From: Rhodococcus jostii NBRC 16295 | GTDB taxonomy: Bacteria > Actinomycetota > Actinomycetes > Mycobacteriales > Mycobacteriaceae | NCBI RefSeq assembly: GCF_001894825.1 | Contig: NZ_BCWY01000084.1 | Location: forward strand, 1-40,435 | Direction of reading: 5' to 3' | DNA length: 40,435 nucleotides | In this document: positions 1 through 8,254 of the stretch, one piece after another | Numbering within the stretch: the stretch's first letter is position 1 | Layout of the letters: each line of letters opens with the position of its first letter | Program-made: the position numbers and the translations under genes | Notes under the pieces: model-generated | What the model was told of the DNA's origin: nothing | The model's input: only the letters and a program-made list of their open reading frames with translations | Databases searched by the model: none

Positions 1-26
1 GGGACCCAATATACTGGGTCCCCTTT
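1..26 (+). terminator. Hairpin at the left edge, probable terminator of the upstream gene
   Basis: Positions 1-8 (GGGACCCA) and 15-22 (TGGGTCCC) are a perfect 8-bp inverted repeat around a 6-base AT-rich loop, followed by CTTT. This fits an intrinsic terminator with a short U tract for a gene left of the window. The left arm begins at base 1, so the stem may be longer than is visible. Confidence 0.5.
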
Positions 27-51
27 CGTGGTTTGTGTGAAAGGAATGACT

Positions 52-1008
52 GTGTCGGAGAGTGACGACGGACGTCGATCCTTCCGCGGAGGCAGTGCCT
101 CCTCCAGCGATCGAGGCGGCGCCTCTGATAATCGTGGCGGTGCGTCCGGCGGCAACCGCGGCGGTGCCGGCGGTTCGGGTCGCGGTGGCTCGTCGGGCGG
201 TCCCCGTCGCGATTCGCGCGACAACCGTGGTGGCGGCGGCGATCGTCGTGGCGGCGCCCCTCGTCGTGGCGGCGAGGGCGGCTTCGCGCCCCGCGGACGT
301 GAAGGTGACCGTCCGCAGCGGCAGCAGGCTCGTCCGGACGAACCGGATCTGCCCGAGAACGTCGAAGCCGGCGAACTCGATCCCGGTGTTCGCCGCGACC
401 TCCTGAGCCTGGACAAGACGAACGCGAACACGGTTGCGCGACACCTGGTGATGGCCGGAAAACTCGTCGACGACGATCCGCGCCTCGCGCTTGCACACGC
501 TCGGGCTGCACGTCAGCGCGCCGGTCGCATCGCGGTCGTGCGTGAGGCGGCGGGCATCACCGCCTATCACGCCGGCGAATGGGCGGAGGCTCTCTCTGAG
601 TTGCGTGCTGCTCGTCGCATGGCGGGCGGTCCCGGGCTGCTTGCGGTGATGGCGGACTGCGAACGTGGACTGGGCCGTCCGGAGCGTGCGATCGAACTCG
701 GACGAAGCGAAGAGGCTGCCGCGCTGTCGGGTGATGAGGCCGCCGAGCTGCGCATGGTGGTGGCCGGAGCGCGCATGGACCTCGGGCAGTTCGATCAGGC
801 TGTTGTCACGCTGCAGACCCCCGACCTCGACGCTTCGCGGACCGGTCCCGGTGCTGCTCGACTGTTCTACGCGTACGCGGATGCCTTGGTGGCGGCCGGT
901 CGCATCGAGGACGGACTGAAGTGGTTCCTCAATTCGGCGGCGGCGGATCTCGAGGGTGACACCGATGCGGAGGAGCGTGTGGCCGAGTTGACCGGAGACG
1001 ATCAGTGA
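52..1008 (+). CDS. TPR-type protein with an RGG-rich disordered N-terminus (Rv1691-like)
   Basis: A protein of about 318 aa of unproven function. Roughly the first 100 residues are low complexity, built from RGG, GGS, DNRGG and RRGG units, strongly basic and glycine-rich. The remainder is an alpha-helical repeat region of tetratricopeptide type (AGEWAEALSELRAARR; DLGQFDQAVVTLQTP), usually a protein-binding scaffold. AAAGGA at 40-45 sits 6 bases before GTG 52, which favours that start; ATG 46 would be too close to it and GTG 28 has no ribosome site. The gene overlaps the next one by 4 bp (GTGA). By position it matches M. tuberculosis Rv1691. RGG tracts in other proteins often bind RNA, but that is inference here. 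Confidence 0.8.
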   Translation: MSESDDGRRSFRGGSASSSDRGGASDNRGGASGGNRGGAGGSGRGGSSGGPRRDSRDNRGGGGDRRGGAPRRGGEGGFAPRGREGDRPQRQQARPDEPDLPENVEAGELDPGVRRDLLSLDKTNANTVARHLVMAGKLVDDDPRLALAHARAARQRAGRIAVVREAAGITAYHAGEWAEALSELRAARRMAGGPGLLAVMADCERGLGRPERAIELGRSEEAAALSGDEAAELRMVVAGARMDLGQFDQAVVTLQTPDLDASRTGPGAARLFYAYADALVAAGRIEDGLKWFLNSAAADLEGDTDAEERVAELTGDDQ

Positions 1009-2000
1009 CGGCTCTGCGCGACGGTTACGACGCTCTGCTGCTCGACCTCGACGGCACCCTGTACCAGGGTCCGCTCGAAATCCCCGGTGCACGTGAGGCT
1101 TTGGCGGCCGGGGATCAGCCGCTCTACTACGTGACCAACAACGCCAGTCGCAGACCGGGCGAGGTCGCGGAACACCTGACCGAACTCGGCTTCACTGCCG
1201 ACGAGTCGACAGTGGTGACGAGTTCGCAGACCGCGGCCAGGCTACTCGCGGAGAACGTCGCACCCGGTTCGCCGGTGCTGATCGTCGGCACCGAAGCGCT
1301 TGCCGACGAAGTCCGGAACGTCGGGTTGCGTCCGGTGCGGTCGTTCGAGGATGCGCCCGCGGCTGTGGTTCAGGGGCATTCACCGACCACGGACTGGGCG
1401 ATCCTCGCCGAGGCGACCCTGGCGATACGCGCCGGTGCGGTCTGGGTGGCGGCGAACCTGGATTCGACCCTGCCCACCGAGCGCGGTCTCGTGCTGGGCA
1501 ATGGATCGATGGTTGCGGCGTTGCGGACGGCCACGTCCCGCGAACCGCTCGTGGCGGGTAAGCCTGCCGCGCCGCTGATGGAAGATGCGATGCGGCGGAG
1601 TGGCTGTGTGCGTCCGCTCGTCGTCGGCGACCGGCTCGACACCGACATCGAAGGCGCCGACAACGTCGGTCTCGACTCGTTGCTGGTGCTGACGGGAGTG
1701 AGCACCGCAGCCGACGTGCTGCATGCCGCCCCAGCTCAACGCCCCACGTATCTGGCAACCGAACTGGACGCCCTCAACCGGCCGGCCGAGGAGTCGCGCA
1801 TCGGTGAGGACAGCCGCTGGTCTGTCGAGTTCGACGGCACCGATCTGGTGATCGAACCGACCACCGATTCGGCGGAGCCGGTGGATTCGGCTGCGCTGCT
1901 GCGAGCAGTGACTGTCGGTGCCTGGAAATTCCCTGACTTCACGCGAATCACGTCGACGACTCCCGCTGTGAGCGCGGTCGTGTCCGGCTGGGGTGCCTGA
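1005..2000 (+). CDS. HAD-IIA phosphatase, probable glycerol-3-phosphate phosphatase (Rv1692-like)
   Basis: A 331-aa HAD-superfamily hydrolase of the NagD/IIA subgroup. Motif I is DLDGTLYQG, with nucleophile Asp14 and acid/base Asp16; the substrate-gating cap and VTNNAS motif II follow (TNNASRR near residue 45). The motif III lysine lies in VAGKPAAPLM and motif IV is GDRLDTDIEGA. The orthologue in M. tuberculosis, Rv1692, dephosphorylates glycerol 3-phosphate during phospholipid polar-head recycling. The last 80 or so residues form an extra C-terminal domain also present in mycobacterial relatives. GTG 1005 overlaps the TPR stop by 4 bp, so the two are probably translationally coupled. Family assignment is firm; substrate is taken from the orthologue. 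Confidence 0.85.
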   Translation: MTALRDGYDALLLDLDGTLYQGPLEIPGAREALAAGDQPLYYVTNNASRRPGEVAEHLTELGFTADESTVVTSSQTAARLLAENVAPGSPVLIVGTEALADEVRNVGLRPVRSFEDAPAAVVQGHSPTTDWAILAEATLAIRAGAVWVAANLDSTLPTERGLVLGNGSMVAALRTATSREPLVAGKPAAPLMEDAMRRSGCVRPLVVGDRLDTDIEGADNVGLDSLLVLTGVSTAADVLHAAPAQRPTYLATELDALNRPAEESRIGEDSRWSVEFDGTDLVIEPTTDSAEPVDSAALLRAVTVGAWKFPDFTRITSTTPAVSAVVSGWGA

Positions 2001-2077
2001 CACCGGGAAAACCCGCGTTGTTCGTCACGCGATTCGCTGTATGCGTATCGGAACGCGATGGACTAGCGTTGTGCCCG

Positions 2078-2305
2078 ATGAGCACGCCAATACCGCGCCC
2101 AGGAGCCCATCTACCTGGGCCTCCTCAGAGTGTCGACCCCGACAAGATCCACACGGAGGTCGACGGATTGTTGTCGCGGCTCGGAGCCGTCGAACCCGAT
2201 CCCGACGACGAGCATGGCGTCGGGATCATTCCGCGCAAGGCCCATCTTCTCGAGAAGGCGCACGAAGTGCTGGTGGAGGCACTGGCCACCGTGGACAAGA
2301 TCTGA
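2078..2305 (+). CDS. Small conserved actinobacterial protein (Rv1693-like)
   Basis: A 75-aa soluble acidic protein of unknown function, beginning MSTPIPRPGAH, with a proline-rich start and a helical C-terminal half (PRKAHLLEKAHEVLVEALATV). ATG 2078 is preferred because the upstream in-frame sequence is cysteine- and arginine-containing and does not resemble the family. It lies in a 77-bp gap after the phosphatase gene and ends one base before the tlyA start codon, so it is probably cotranscribed with tlyA. The same arrangement (Rv1693 before tlyA) is known in mycobacteria. No domain of known function is visible. Confidence 0.75.
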   Translation: MSTPIPRPGAHLPGPPQSVDPDKIHTEVDGLLSRLGAVEPDPDDEHGVGIIPRKAHLLEKAHEVLVEALATVDKI

Positions 2306-2306
2306 C

Positions 2307-3137
2307 GTGGCCCGAAGAGCACGGGTGGATGCCGAACTCGTTCGGCGGGGACTGGCCCGGTCCCGAGAACATGCGCAGGAACTCATCGCCTCGGGGCGAG
2401 TACTGATCTCGGGCGCGGCGGCTACCAAGCCCGCCACCGCCGTCGAGGCGGGAACACCGCTACGTGTGGTCGAGGTCGACAACGAAGTGTCCTGGGCATC
2501 GCGTGGGGCACACAAACTGCTCGGAGCGCTGGAGGCCTTCGGGCCCCGCGGACTCGAGATCGAGGCGAAGCGCTGCCTCGACGCCGGCGCGTCCACCGGG
2601 GGTTTCACCGATGTGTTGCTTCACCACGGTGCGCGGGAGGTCGTGGCGGTGGACGTCGGCTACGGCCAGCTGGTGTGGCGGCTGCAATCGGACGACCGCG
2701 TCCACGTCGTGGACCGGACCAATGTGCGATCCATCGACGCCGAGCAGATCGGCGGGCCGGTGGATCTGGTGGTCGCGGATCTGTCGTTCATCTCCCTGAA
2801 GCTCGTTCTCCCGGCGTTCGTCGCCTGCGCGGCGGAGGGTGCGGATCTGATTCCGATGGTGAAACCCCAGTTCGAGGTCGGCAAGGATCACGTGGGTTCC
2901 GGCGGAGTGGTGCGCGACCCCGAACTGCGGCTCGCGGCGGTACTGGATGTGGCGAAGACGGCGGCGTCGCTGGGACTGCGTACCGTCGGTGCTGTGGCCA
3001 GTCCGCTGCCGGGACCGTCGGGGAACGTCGAATACTTCCTGTGGCTGCGCGCGGATGTCACACCCGGGACGGATGATGTACCGGTCGAGTCGGTGGAAGA
3101 GTTGATCCGCACCGCGGTGCAGGAGGGACCACAGTGA
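2307..3137 (+). CDS. tlyA: TlyA, 16S/23S rRNA (cytidine-2'-O)-methyltransferase
   Basis: A 276-aa protein with an N-terminal S4 RNA-binding domain (about residues 3-65; RVDAELVRRGLARSREHAQE) joined to an FtsJ-type methyltransferase fold. The SAM site is DAGASTGGF (92-100). Residues of the FtsJ K-D-K-E set are visible: Lys70 in RGAHK, Asp in VVADLSF, Lys in MVKPQFE and Glu in NVEYF. TlyA methylates C1409 of 16S and C1920 of 23S rRNA in mycobacteria, and its loss gives capreomycin resistance. GTG 2307 gives the family length; a longer in-frame extension exists but lies inside the preceding gene. The stop overlaps nadK by 4 bp. Confidence 0.93.
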   Translation: MARRARVDAELVRRGLARSREHAQELIASGRVLISGAAATKPATAVEAGTPLRVVEVDNEVSWASRGAHKLLGALEAFGPRGLEIEAKRCLDAGASTGGFTDVLLHHGAREVVAVDVGYGQLVWRLQSDDRVHVVDRTNVRSIDAEQIGGPVDLVVADLSFISLKLVLPAFVACAAEGADLIPMVKPQFEVGKDHVGSGGVVRDPELRLAAVLDVAKTAASLGLRTVGAVASPLPGPSGNVEYFLWLRADVTPGTDDVPVESVEELIRTAVQEGPQ

Positions 3138-4096
3138 GCGGGGGAAGCAGCGGCACCCAGCAACGCGAGCGGGAGATCCTGCTCGTGGCGCATCCGGGCC
3201 GCGCCGAGATCACGGAGACCGCGCGACGGGTCGGCAAGATCTTCGAGCGCGCCGGTATCGGACTGCGCGTGCTCGTCGACGAGGTCGACAGCACCCGCAT
3301 CGAACCGATGGACGCCATGGCGGCCGACGAATTCCTGGTGCCCGGACTGGAAGTCACCATCGTGCAGGCCGGCCCCGACGCGGCCCTCGGTTGCGAGATG
3401 GTGCTCGTCCTCGGAGGGGACGGGACGTTCCTCCGGGCAGCGGAACTCGCGCAGGCCGCATCGATTCCGGTTCTGGGCATCAATTTGGGCCGGATCGGGT
3501 TCCTCGCGGAAACCGAGGCCGAGCACCTCGACGAGGCTCTCGCCCAGGTGGTGCGTCGTGAATACCGCATCGAGCATCGGATGACGCTGGACGTGCTGGT
3601 CCGCGTGGACGACGAGATCATCGAACGTGGGTGGGCGCTCAACGAGGCGAGCATCGAGAACCGGTCCCGGCTCGGTGTCCTCGAGGTGGTTCTCGAGGTG
3701 GACGGCCGCCCCGTGTCGGCTTTCGGCTGCGACGGGGTCCTCATCTCCACGCCCACCGGGTCGACGGCGTACGCGTTCTCCGCGGGCGGCCCCGTGGTGT
3801 GGCCGGAACTCGAGGCCTTGCTGGTGGTCCCGAGCAACGCACACGCGTTGTTCGCGCGGCCCCTCGTGACGAGCCCGGATTCGCTGATCGCCGTGGAGAC
3901 GGTGGCCGGCAGCCATGACGGACTGGTCTTCTGCGACGGTCGCCGAACACTGGAGTTGCCCGCGGGAGCCCGCGTCGAAGTCGTGCGTGGCAAGGAACCC
4001 GTTCGTTGGGTACGACTGGATTCGGCTCCGTTCGCGGACCGGATGGTGCGAAAGTTCGAGCTGCCCGTCACCGGGTGGCGAGGAAGGAAGCCCTAG
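3134..4096 (+). CDS. nadK: NAD kinase
   Basis: A 320-aa ATP/polyphosphate-dependent NAD kinase making NADP. The signature GGDGT lies at residues 94-98 (VLGGDGTFLRAAE), followed by NLGRIGFLAE (117-126), the NE motif (ALNEASIENRSRLG) and STPTGSTAYAFSAGGP, which holds the nicotinamide-contacting region. GTG 3134 overlaps the tlyA stop. The order tlyA-nadK-recN is widely conserved in actinobacteria (ppnK is Rv1695). The C-terminal end runs to two bases before the recN start, so the four genes from 2078 to 5871 are very likely one transcript. Confidence 0.95.
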   Translation: MSGGSSGTQQREREILLVAHPGRAEITETARRVGKIFERAGIGLRVLVDEVDSTRIEPMDAMAADEFLVPGLEVTIVQAGPDAALGCEMVLVLGGDGTFLRAAELAQAASIPVLGINLGRIGFLAETEAEHLDEALAQVVRREYRIEHRMTLDVLVRVDDEIIERGWALNEASIENRSRLGVLEVVLEVDGRPVSAFGCDGVLISTPTGSTAYAFSAGGPVVWPELEALLVVPSNAHALFARPLVTSPDSLIAVETVAGSHDGLVFCDGRRTLELPAGARVEVVRGKEPVRWVRLDSAPFADRMVRKFELPVTGWRGRKP

Positions 4097-4098
4097 AC

Positions 4099-5871
4099 GT
4101 GCTGGCAGAGATCAGGATCGACAACCTCGGCGTGATCTCCGAGGCGTCGGCGCAATTCCACGAAGGTTTGACGGTGCTCACCGGTGAGACCGGTGCGGGC
4201 AAGACGATGGTGGTGACGAGCCTGCACCTGCTCAGCGGTGCGCGGGCGGATGCGGGCCGGGTACGACTCGGCGCGCCCCGTGCCGTGGTCGAGGGCAGAT
4301 TCATGACGGACGAGGGCTCGGAGCACGTCGAACGTGCCGTCACCCGGTTGCTCGAATCCACGGGCGCCGAACGGGACGAGGACGGCACCATCATCGCGGT
4401 ACGCACCGTCGGAAGCGACGGCCGATCCCGGGCTCACCTGGGTGGGCGCAGCGTTCCGGCGGGCGTGCTGTCCGAGTTCACCGATCCGCTGCTCACCGTT
4501 CACGGGCAGAACGATCAGCTGCGGCTGCTGCGCCCGGACCAGCAGTGCGCAGCCCTGGACAGATTCGCAGACAAGGCGGTCGGCCCGCTGCTGGCCCGGT
4601 ACCGCAAGCACCGCGACGAATGGGTGACCGCACGTTCGGAGCTGATCGAACGGACGGGCCGTACCCGGGAACTCGTTCAGGAAGCCGACCAACTGACGTT
4701 CGCACTCAACGAGATCGACGGCGTCGCGCCCACTCCAGGTGAGGACGAGTCGATCGTGTCGGAGGTGCGCAGGCTCAGCGAGCTCGACTCGCTGCGCTCG
4801 GCGGCGGAGGAAGCGCACGCCGCCCTCGCCGGTGGCGACGACATGGACGGCGACTCCGGGGCGGCACCCGCGCTGGACTTGCTGTCGGAGGCGCGGGCCC
4901 GCATCGAATCGGCCACCGACCCCGAACTCGACGGGCTCGGACCGCGCCTCGCCGACGCGATCGCGGTGGTCACCGACGTCTCAGCCGACCTGACCACGTA
5001 CCTCGCCGGGCTTCCGGCGGATCCGGGGGCACTGGATTCGTTGCTGTCGCGGCAGGCGGAACTGAAGAACCTCACCCGCAAGTACGCCGCCGACGTCGAC
5101 GGGGTACTGGAGTGGGCAGACAACGCCCGCGCGAGGCTCGAGAAGATCGACGTGTCCTCCGACGCGTTGGCGGCGCTGACGAAGCAGGTCGAGGAGTCGG
5201 CCGCGTCCACCGCGGAGGCCGCGTCGAAACTGACCACGGCCCGCGTCAAGGCGGCGACCAAGCTCGCCAAGGCCGTCAGTGCCGAACTCGCGGGTCTGGC
5301 GATGGGCCGGGCCGCGCTCGAGGTAACCGTCCGCCCTCGGATCGCCGGACCGCAGGACACGGCGCCGCTCACCGTCGACGGCACGGAACTGCACGCGGGA
5401 TCGTCGGGCGTCGACGAGGTGGAATTCCGGCTGTCGGCGCACAGCGGCGCGCAGTCGCTGCCCATCAGCAAGAGCGCGTCCGGCGGCGAGCTCTCGCGTG
5501 TCATGCTCGCACTCGAGGTGGTCCTCGCCGGCTCCGATTCGGGTGCGACGATGGTGTTCGACGAGGTCGACGCCGGCGTGGGTGGCCGGGCCGCGGTCGA
5601 GATCGGCCGGCGGTTGGCCCGGCTGGCCCGGACGCACCAGGTGATCGTGGTGACGCACCTGCCGCAGGTCGCGGCATTCGCGGACACCCACCTGGTGGTC
5701 GACAAGGTCGACGACGCGGACGGCGTCGTCAGCAGCGGCGTGCACACCCTCACCGACGACGAACGGGTGGTGGAACTGGCCCGGATGCTGGCCGGACTCG
5801 ACGACACGGAGACCGGTCGCGCCCACGCGGAGGAGCTGTTGGCCACCGCCAACGCGGAGCGCTCCGCCTGA
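4099..5871 (+). CDS. recN: DNA repair ATPase RecN
   Basis: A 590-aa SMC-like protein acting in double-strand-break repair. The N-terminal ABC half has Walker A GETGAGKT (29-36) and a Q-loop region (VHGQNDQLRLL). A central coiled coil rich in Ala, Glu, Leu and Arg follows, then the ABC signature SASGGELSRVMLALE and Walker B MVFDEVDAGVGG, with the switch histidine in VVTHLPQVAA. GTG 4099 starts 2 bases after the nadK stop; upstream in-frame sequence is nadK in another frame. Length and motif order are typical. In actinobacteria recN is commonly LexA-controlled, but no SOS box is evident here because it is internal to the operon. Confidence 0.95.
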   Translation: MLAEIRIDNLGVISEASAQFHEGLTVLTGETGAGKTMVVTSLHLLSGARADAGRVRLGAPRAVVEGRFMTDEGSEHVERAVTRLLESTGAERDEDGTIIAVRTVGSDGRSRAHLGGRSVPAGVLSEFTDPLLTVHGQNDQLRLLRPDQQCAALDRFADKAVGPLLARYRKHRDEWVTARSELIERTGRTRELVQEADQLTFALNEIDGVAPTPGEDESIVSEVRRLSELDSLRSAAEEAHAALAGGDDMDGDSGAAPALDLLSEARARIESATDPELDGLGPRLADAIAVVTDVSADLTTYLAGLPADPGALDSLLSRQAELKNLTRKYAADVDGVLEWADNARARLEKIDVSSDALAALTKQVEESAASTAEAASKLTTARVKAATKLAKAVSAELAGLAMGRAALEVTVRPRIAGPQDTAPLTVDGTELHAGSSGVDEVEFRLSAHSGAQSLPISKSASGGELSRVMLALEVVLAGSDSGATMVFDEVDAGVGGRAAVEIGRRLARLARTHQVIVVTHLPQVAAFADTHLVVDKVDDADGVVSSGVHTLTDDERVVELARMLAGLDDTETGRAHAEELLATANAERSA

Positions 5872-5981
5872 ACAGGCCCGGCGCAGCGTCGGCCGCACCC
5901 GTGGTAATGGTGTGACTGATGTGGTAAACGGTTCGGCGCGCCTCCACAGGTCGGTCCCGCTTCCGGTCCATCATCGAATCC

Positions 5982-7166
5982 ATGAAGATGCCGGCACTGC
6001 TGTCACGTAACACCGAAACTTTGCCTGGGGTCAGCGGCATCGCCAGGGTGGATCGCAACACGGCCAAGTTGCTGCGACGCGTCGGACCCGGTGACATCGT
6101 CGTCCTCGACGAGCTCGACCTCGATCGCGGAACCGCGGACGCGCTGGTGAAGGCCGGCGTTCTCGCAGTGATCAACGCGTCTCCCTCCATCTCGGGGCGC
6201 TACCCCAACCTGGGGCCGGAGGTGATCGTCGCCAACGGGATCCTCCTGGTCGATTCGGCGGGCGCCGAAATCTTCAAGAGCATCAAGGACGGCAGCAAGG
6301 TCCGGGTGAACGGGGGAGGCGTCTACTCCGGGGAACGGCGCATCGCCAAGGGCGACGAGCAGACCGAGGCGGAGATCTCCGACCGGATGATCGAGGCGAA
6401 GACCGGTCTGGTCGACCACCTCGAGGCGTTCTCCGGCAACACCATCGAGTTCATCCGCACCGAGAGCCCACTGCTGATCGACGGTGTCGGTGTGCCCGAC
6501 GTGGATGTCGACATGAAGGAACGGCACGTCGTGATCGTGTCCGACGGCCCGGACCACGCGTCCGACCTCAAGAACCTCAAGCCGTTCATCAAGGAGTATT
6601 CGCCGATCCTTATCGGCGTCGGCGCCGGCGCGGACGTACTGAAATCGGCCGGCTATCGTCCCGACCTCATCGTCGGCGACCCCGAGGACATCACGAGCGC
6701 GACGCTGAAGTCGGGCGCCGAGGTGGTGCTCCCCGCCGACCAGGACGGTCACGCGCCCGGTCTGTCGCGCATCCAGGATCTCGGCATCGGAGCGATGACG
6801 TTTCCCGCCTCCGGATCGCCGTCCGACCTGGCGCTGCTGCTGGCCGACCACCACGGTGCGTCGCTGATCGTCACCGTCGGCAGTACCGTCTCCCTCGACG
6901 AGTTCTTCGACCGCGGCCGCCGCGACAGCAACCCGTCGGCGTTCATGACCCGCCTGAAGGTGGGGCCGAAACTGGTGGACGCCAAGGCCGTGGCGACGCT
7001 GTACAGGAGCCGGGTGTCGGGCGGCGCGATCGCACTGCTCGTGCTGGCCGCGCTGATCGCGGTGATCGTGGCCCTGGTCGTGTCCAACATCGGCGGCGAG
7101 GCTCTCGACTGGGCCGTCGCGACGTGGAACAGCTTTGCGTTGTGGGTTCAGGGGTTCTTCAAGTGA
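5982..7166 (+). CDS. steA: SteA-type cell-separation protein (Rv1697-like)
   Basis: A 394-aa protein. The soluble N-terminal part resembles the thiamin-pyrophosphokinase-like fold (SPILIGVGAGADVLKSAGY; LIVGDPEDITS), and one C-terminal transmembrane helix (about 348-370, IALLVLAALIAVIVALVVSN) is followed by a short tail. In Corynebacterium glutamicum the SteA-SteB pair activates peptidoglycan cleavage by the RipC-FtsEX pathway at septation. ATG 5982 follows a 110-bp gap after recN that probably holds a promoter. It overlaps steB by 4 bp, as expected for partners in one complex. A catalytic thiamin kinase role is unlikely, because the recognised relatives are septal proteins. Confidence 0.85.
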   Translation: MKMPALLSRNTETLPGVSGIARVDRNTAKLLRRVGPGDIVVLDELDLDRGTADALVKAGVLAVINASPSISGRYPNLGPEVIVANGILLVDSAGAEIFKSIKDGSKVRVNGGGVYSGERRIAKGDEQTEAEISDRMIEAKTGLVDHLEAFSGNTIEFIRTESPLLIDGVGVPDVDVDMKERHVVIVSDGPDHASDLKNLKPFIKEYSPILIGVGAGADVLKSAGYRPDLIVGDPEDITSATLKSGAEVVLPADQDGHAPGLSRIQDLGIGAMTFPASGSPSDLALLLADHHGASLIVTVGSTVSLDEFFDRGRRDSNPSAFMTRLKVGPKLVDAKAVATLYRSRVSGGAIALLVLAALIAVIVALVVSNIGGEALDWAVATWNSFALWVQGFFK

Positions 7167-8113
7167 TTTCTCTGCGTCAACATGCCATTTCCATAGCGGC
7201 GATCTTCCTGGCTCTGGCGATCGGCGTGGTCATGGGATCCGGCTTGCTGTCGAGCGGTCTCGTGTCGGGACTGCGCGACGACAAGGCGGACCTGCAGACC
7301 GACGTGGAGAAGGCGAACGAACGCAACAACCAACTGACCGAGCAGTTGAACTCGGCGGACGGCTTCGACTCCGCGGTGGGCGGCCGGGTGGTGGCCGATT
7401 CGCTCGCGCAACGCACCGTGATGGTCGTGACGACCCCCGACGCCGACCCCGCGGACCTCGACGGGGTCAACCGCATGATCGCCCAGGCGGGTGGGTCGGT
7501 GACCGGACGGGTGTCGTTGACCGATTCGTTCGTGGACGCCACGGGCGGCGACCGGTTGCGGACCGTCGTCAACAACGTGATCCCCGCCGGGGTCACCCTG
7601 AAGACGGGCGCCGTCGATCAGGGCAGCCTGGCGGGCGATCTGCTGGGCTCCGTCCTCATGCTCGGCAAGGAGACCAGCCAGCCGCAGAGTTCCGCGCAGG
7701 AGATGGTCCTCGCCCTCGAGACCCTCCGCGGTGCGGGCTTCGTCAGCTACGACGACGGGGCCGTCCAACCGGCGCAACTTGCCGTGGTCCTGACCGGGGA
7801 CCGTGACGTGGAGGACGGCGTCAGCGGCAACCGTGGTGCGGTCGTGGCCCGGTTTGCGGGCGCGCTGGACTCTCGCGGCGCCGGGGCGGTGCTCGCCGGA
7901 CGTCCGGCCTCGGCGCAGGGGAATGGTGCGGTCGCCGTGGCCCGGGCCGACGCGGCCCTCTCGGCGGCGCTCACGACGATCGACAACATCGACCGGGAGG
8001 CGGGCAAGATCACCGTTCCGCTCGCGCTCCAGGAGCAACTGGGCGGCGGCGCCGGCCGGTACGGCACCGGTCCCGGCACCACCGGAGTCACCGTGGGGGC
8101 CACGCCGGCGTAG
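7163..8113 (+). CDS. steB: SteB/MctB-type membrane protein (Rv1698-like)
   Basis: A 316-aa protein with a short cytoplasmic start, one N-terminal transmembrane helix (about residues 7-30, ISIAAIFLALAIGVVMGSG), a coiled-coil stretch (KADLQTDVEKANERNNQLTEQL) and a large extracytoplasmic domain. The orthologue Rv1698 was named MctB for copper tolerance. In C. glutamicum the equivalent is SteB, partner of SteA in cell separation. GTG 7163 overlaps the steA stop, whereas a further upstream start would lie inside the steA membrane helix. Family membership is clear; copper-related versus septal role cannot be decided from sequence, although the steA neighbour favours cell separation. Confidence 0.85.
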   Translation: MISLRQHAISIAAIFLALAIGVVMGSGLLSSGLVSGLRDDKADLQTDVEKANERNNQLTEQLNSADGFDSAVGGRVVADSLAQRTVMVVTTPDADPADLDGVNRMIAQAGGSVTGRVSLTDSFVDATGGDRLRTVVNNVIPAGVTLKTGAVDQGSLAGDLLGSVLMLGKETSQPQSSAQEMVLALETLRGAGFVSYDDGAVQPAQLAVVLTGDRDVEDGVSGNRGAVVARFAGALDSRGAGAVLAGRPASAQGNGAVAVARADAALSAALTTIDNIDREAGKITVPLALQEQLGGGAGRYGTGPGTTGVTVGATPA

Positions 8114-8254
8114 CGCGGGTCACATCGGGGCGGGCAATCGCGGCGCGTTGTTTCCGGGACGTCCACAGAGGTGTTACCGTGAAGTCCCGTGGGTCGGCAG
8201 GCCCCAGCATTGCTCGAACAGACCAAGCCCTGCACAGTCGTCACGGGAGCCCCT

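Noticed and set aside
62..406. Second frame overlapping the RGG tail of the first gene
   Set aside because: It is an Ala/Val-rich shadow of the low-complexity RGG codons; no ribosome site.
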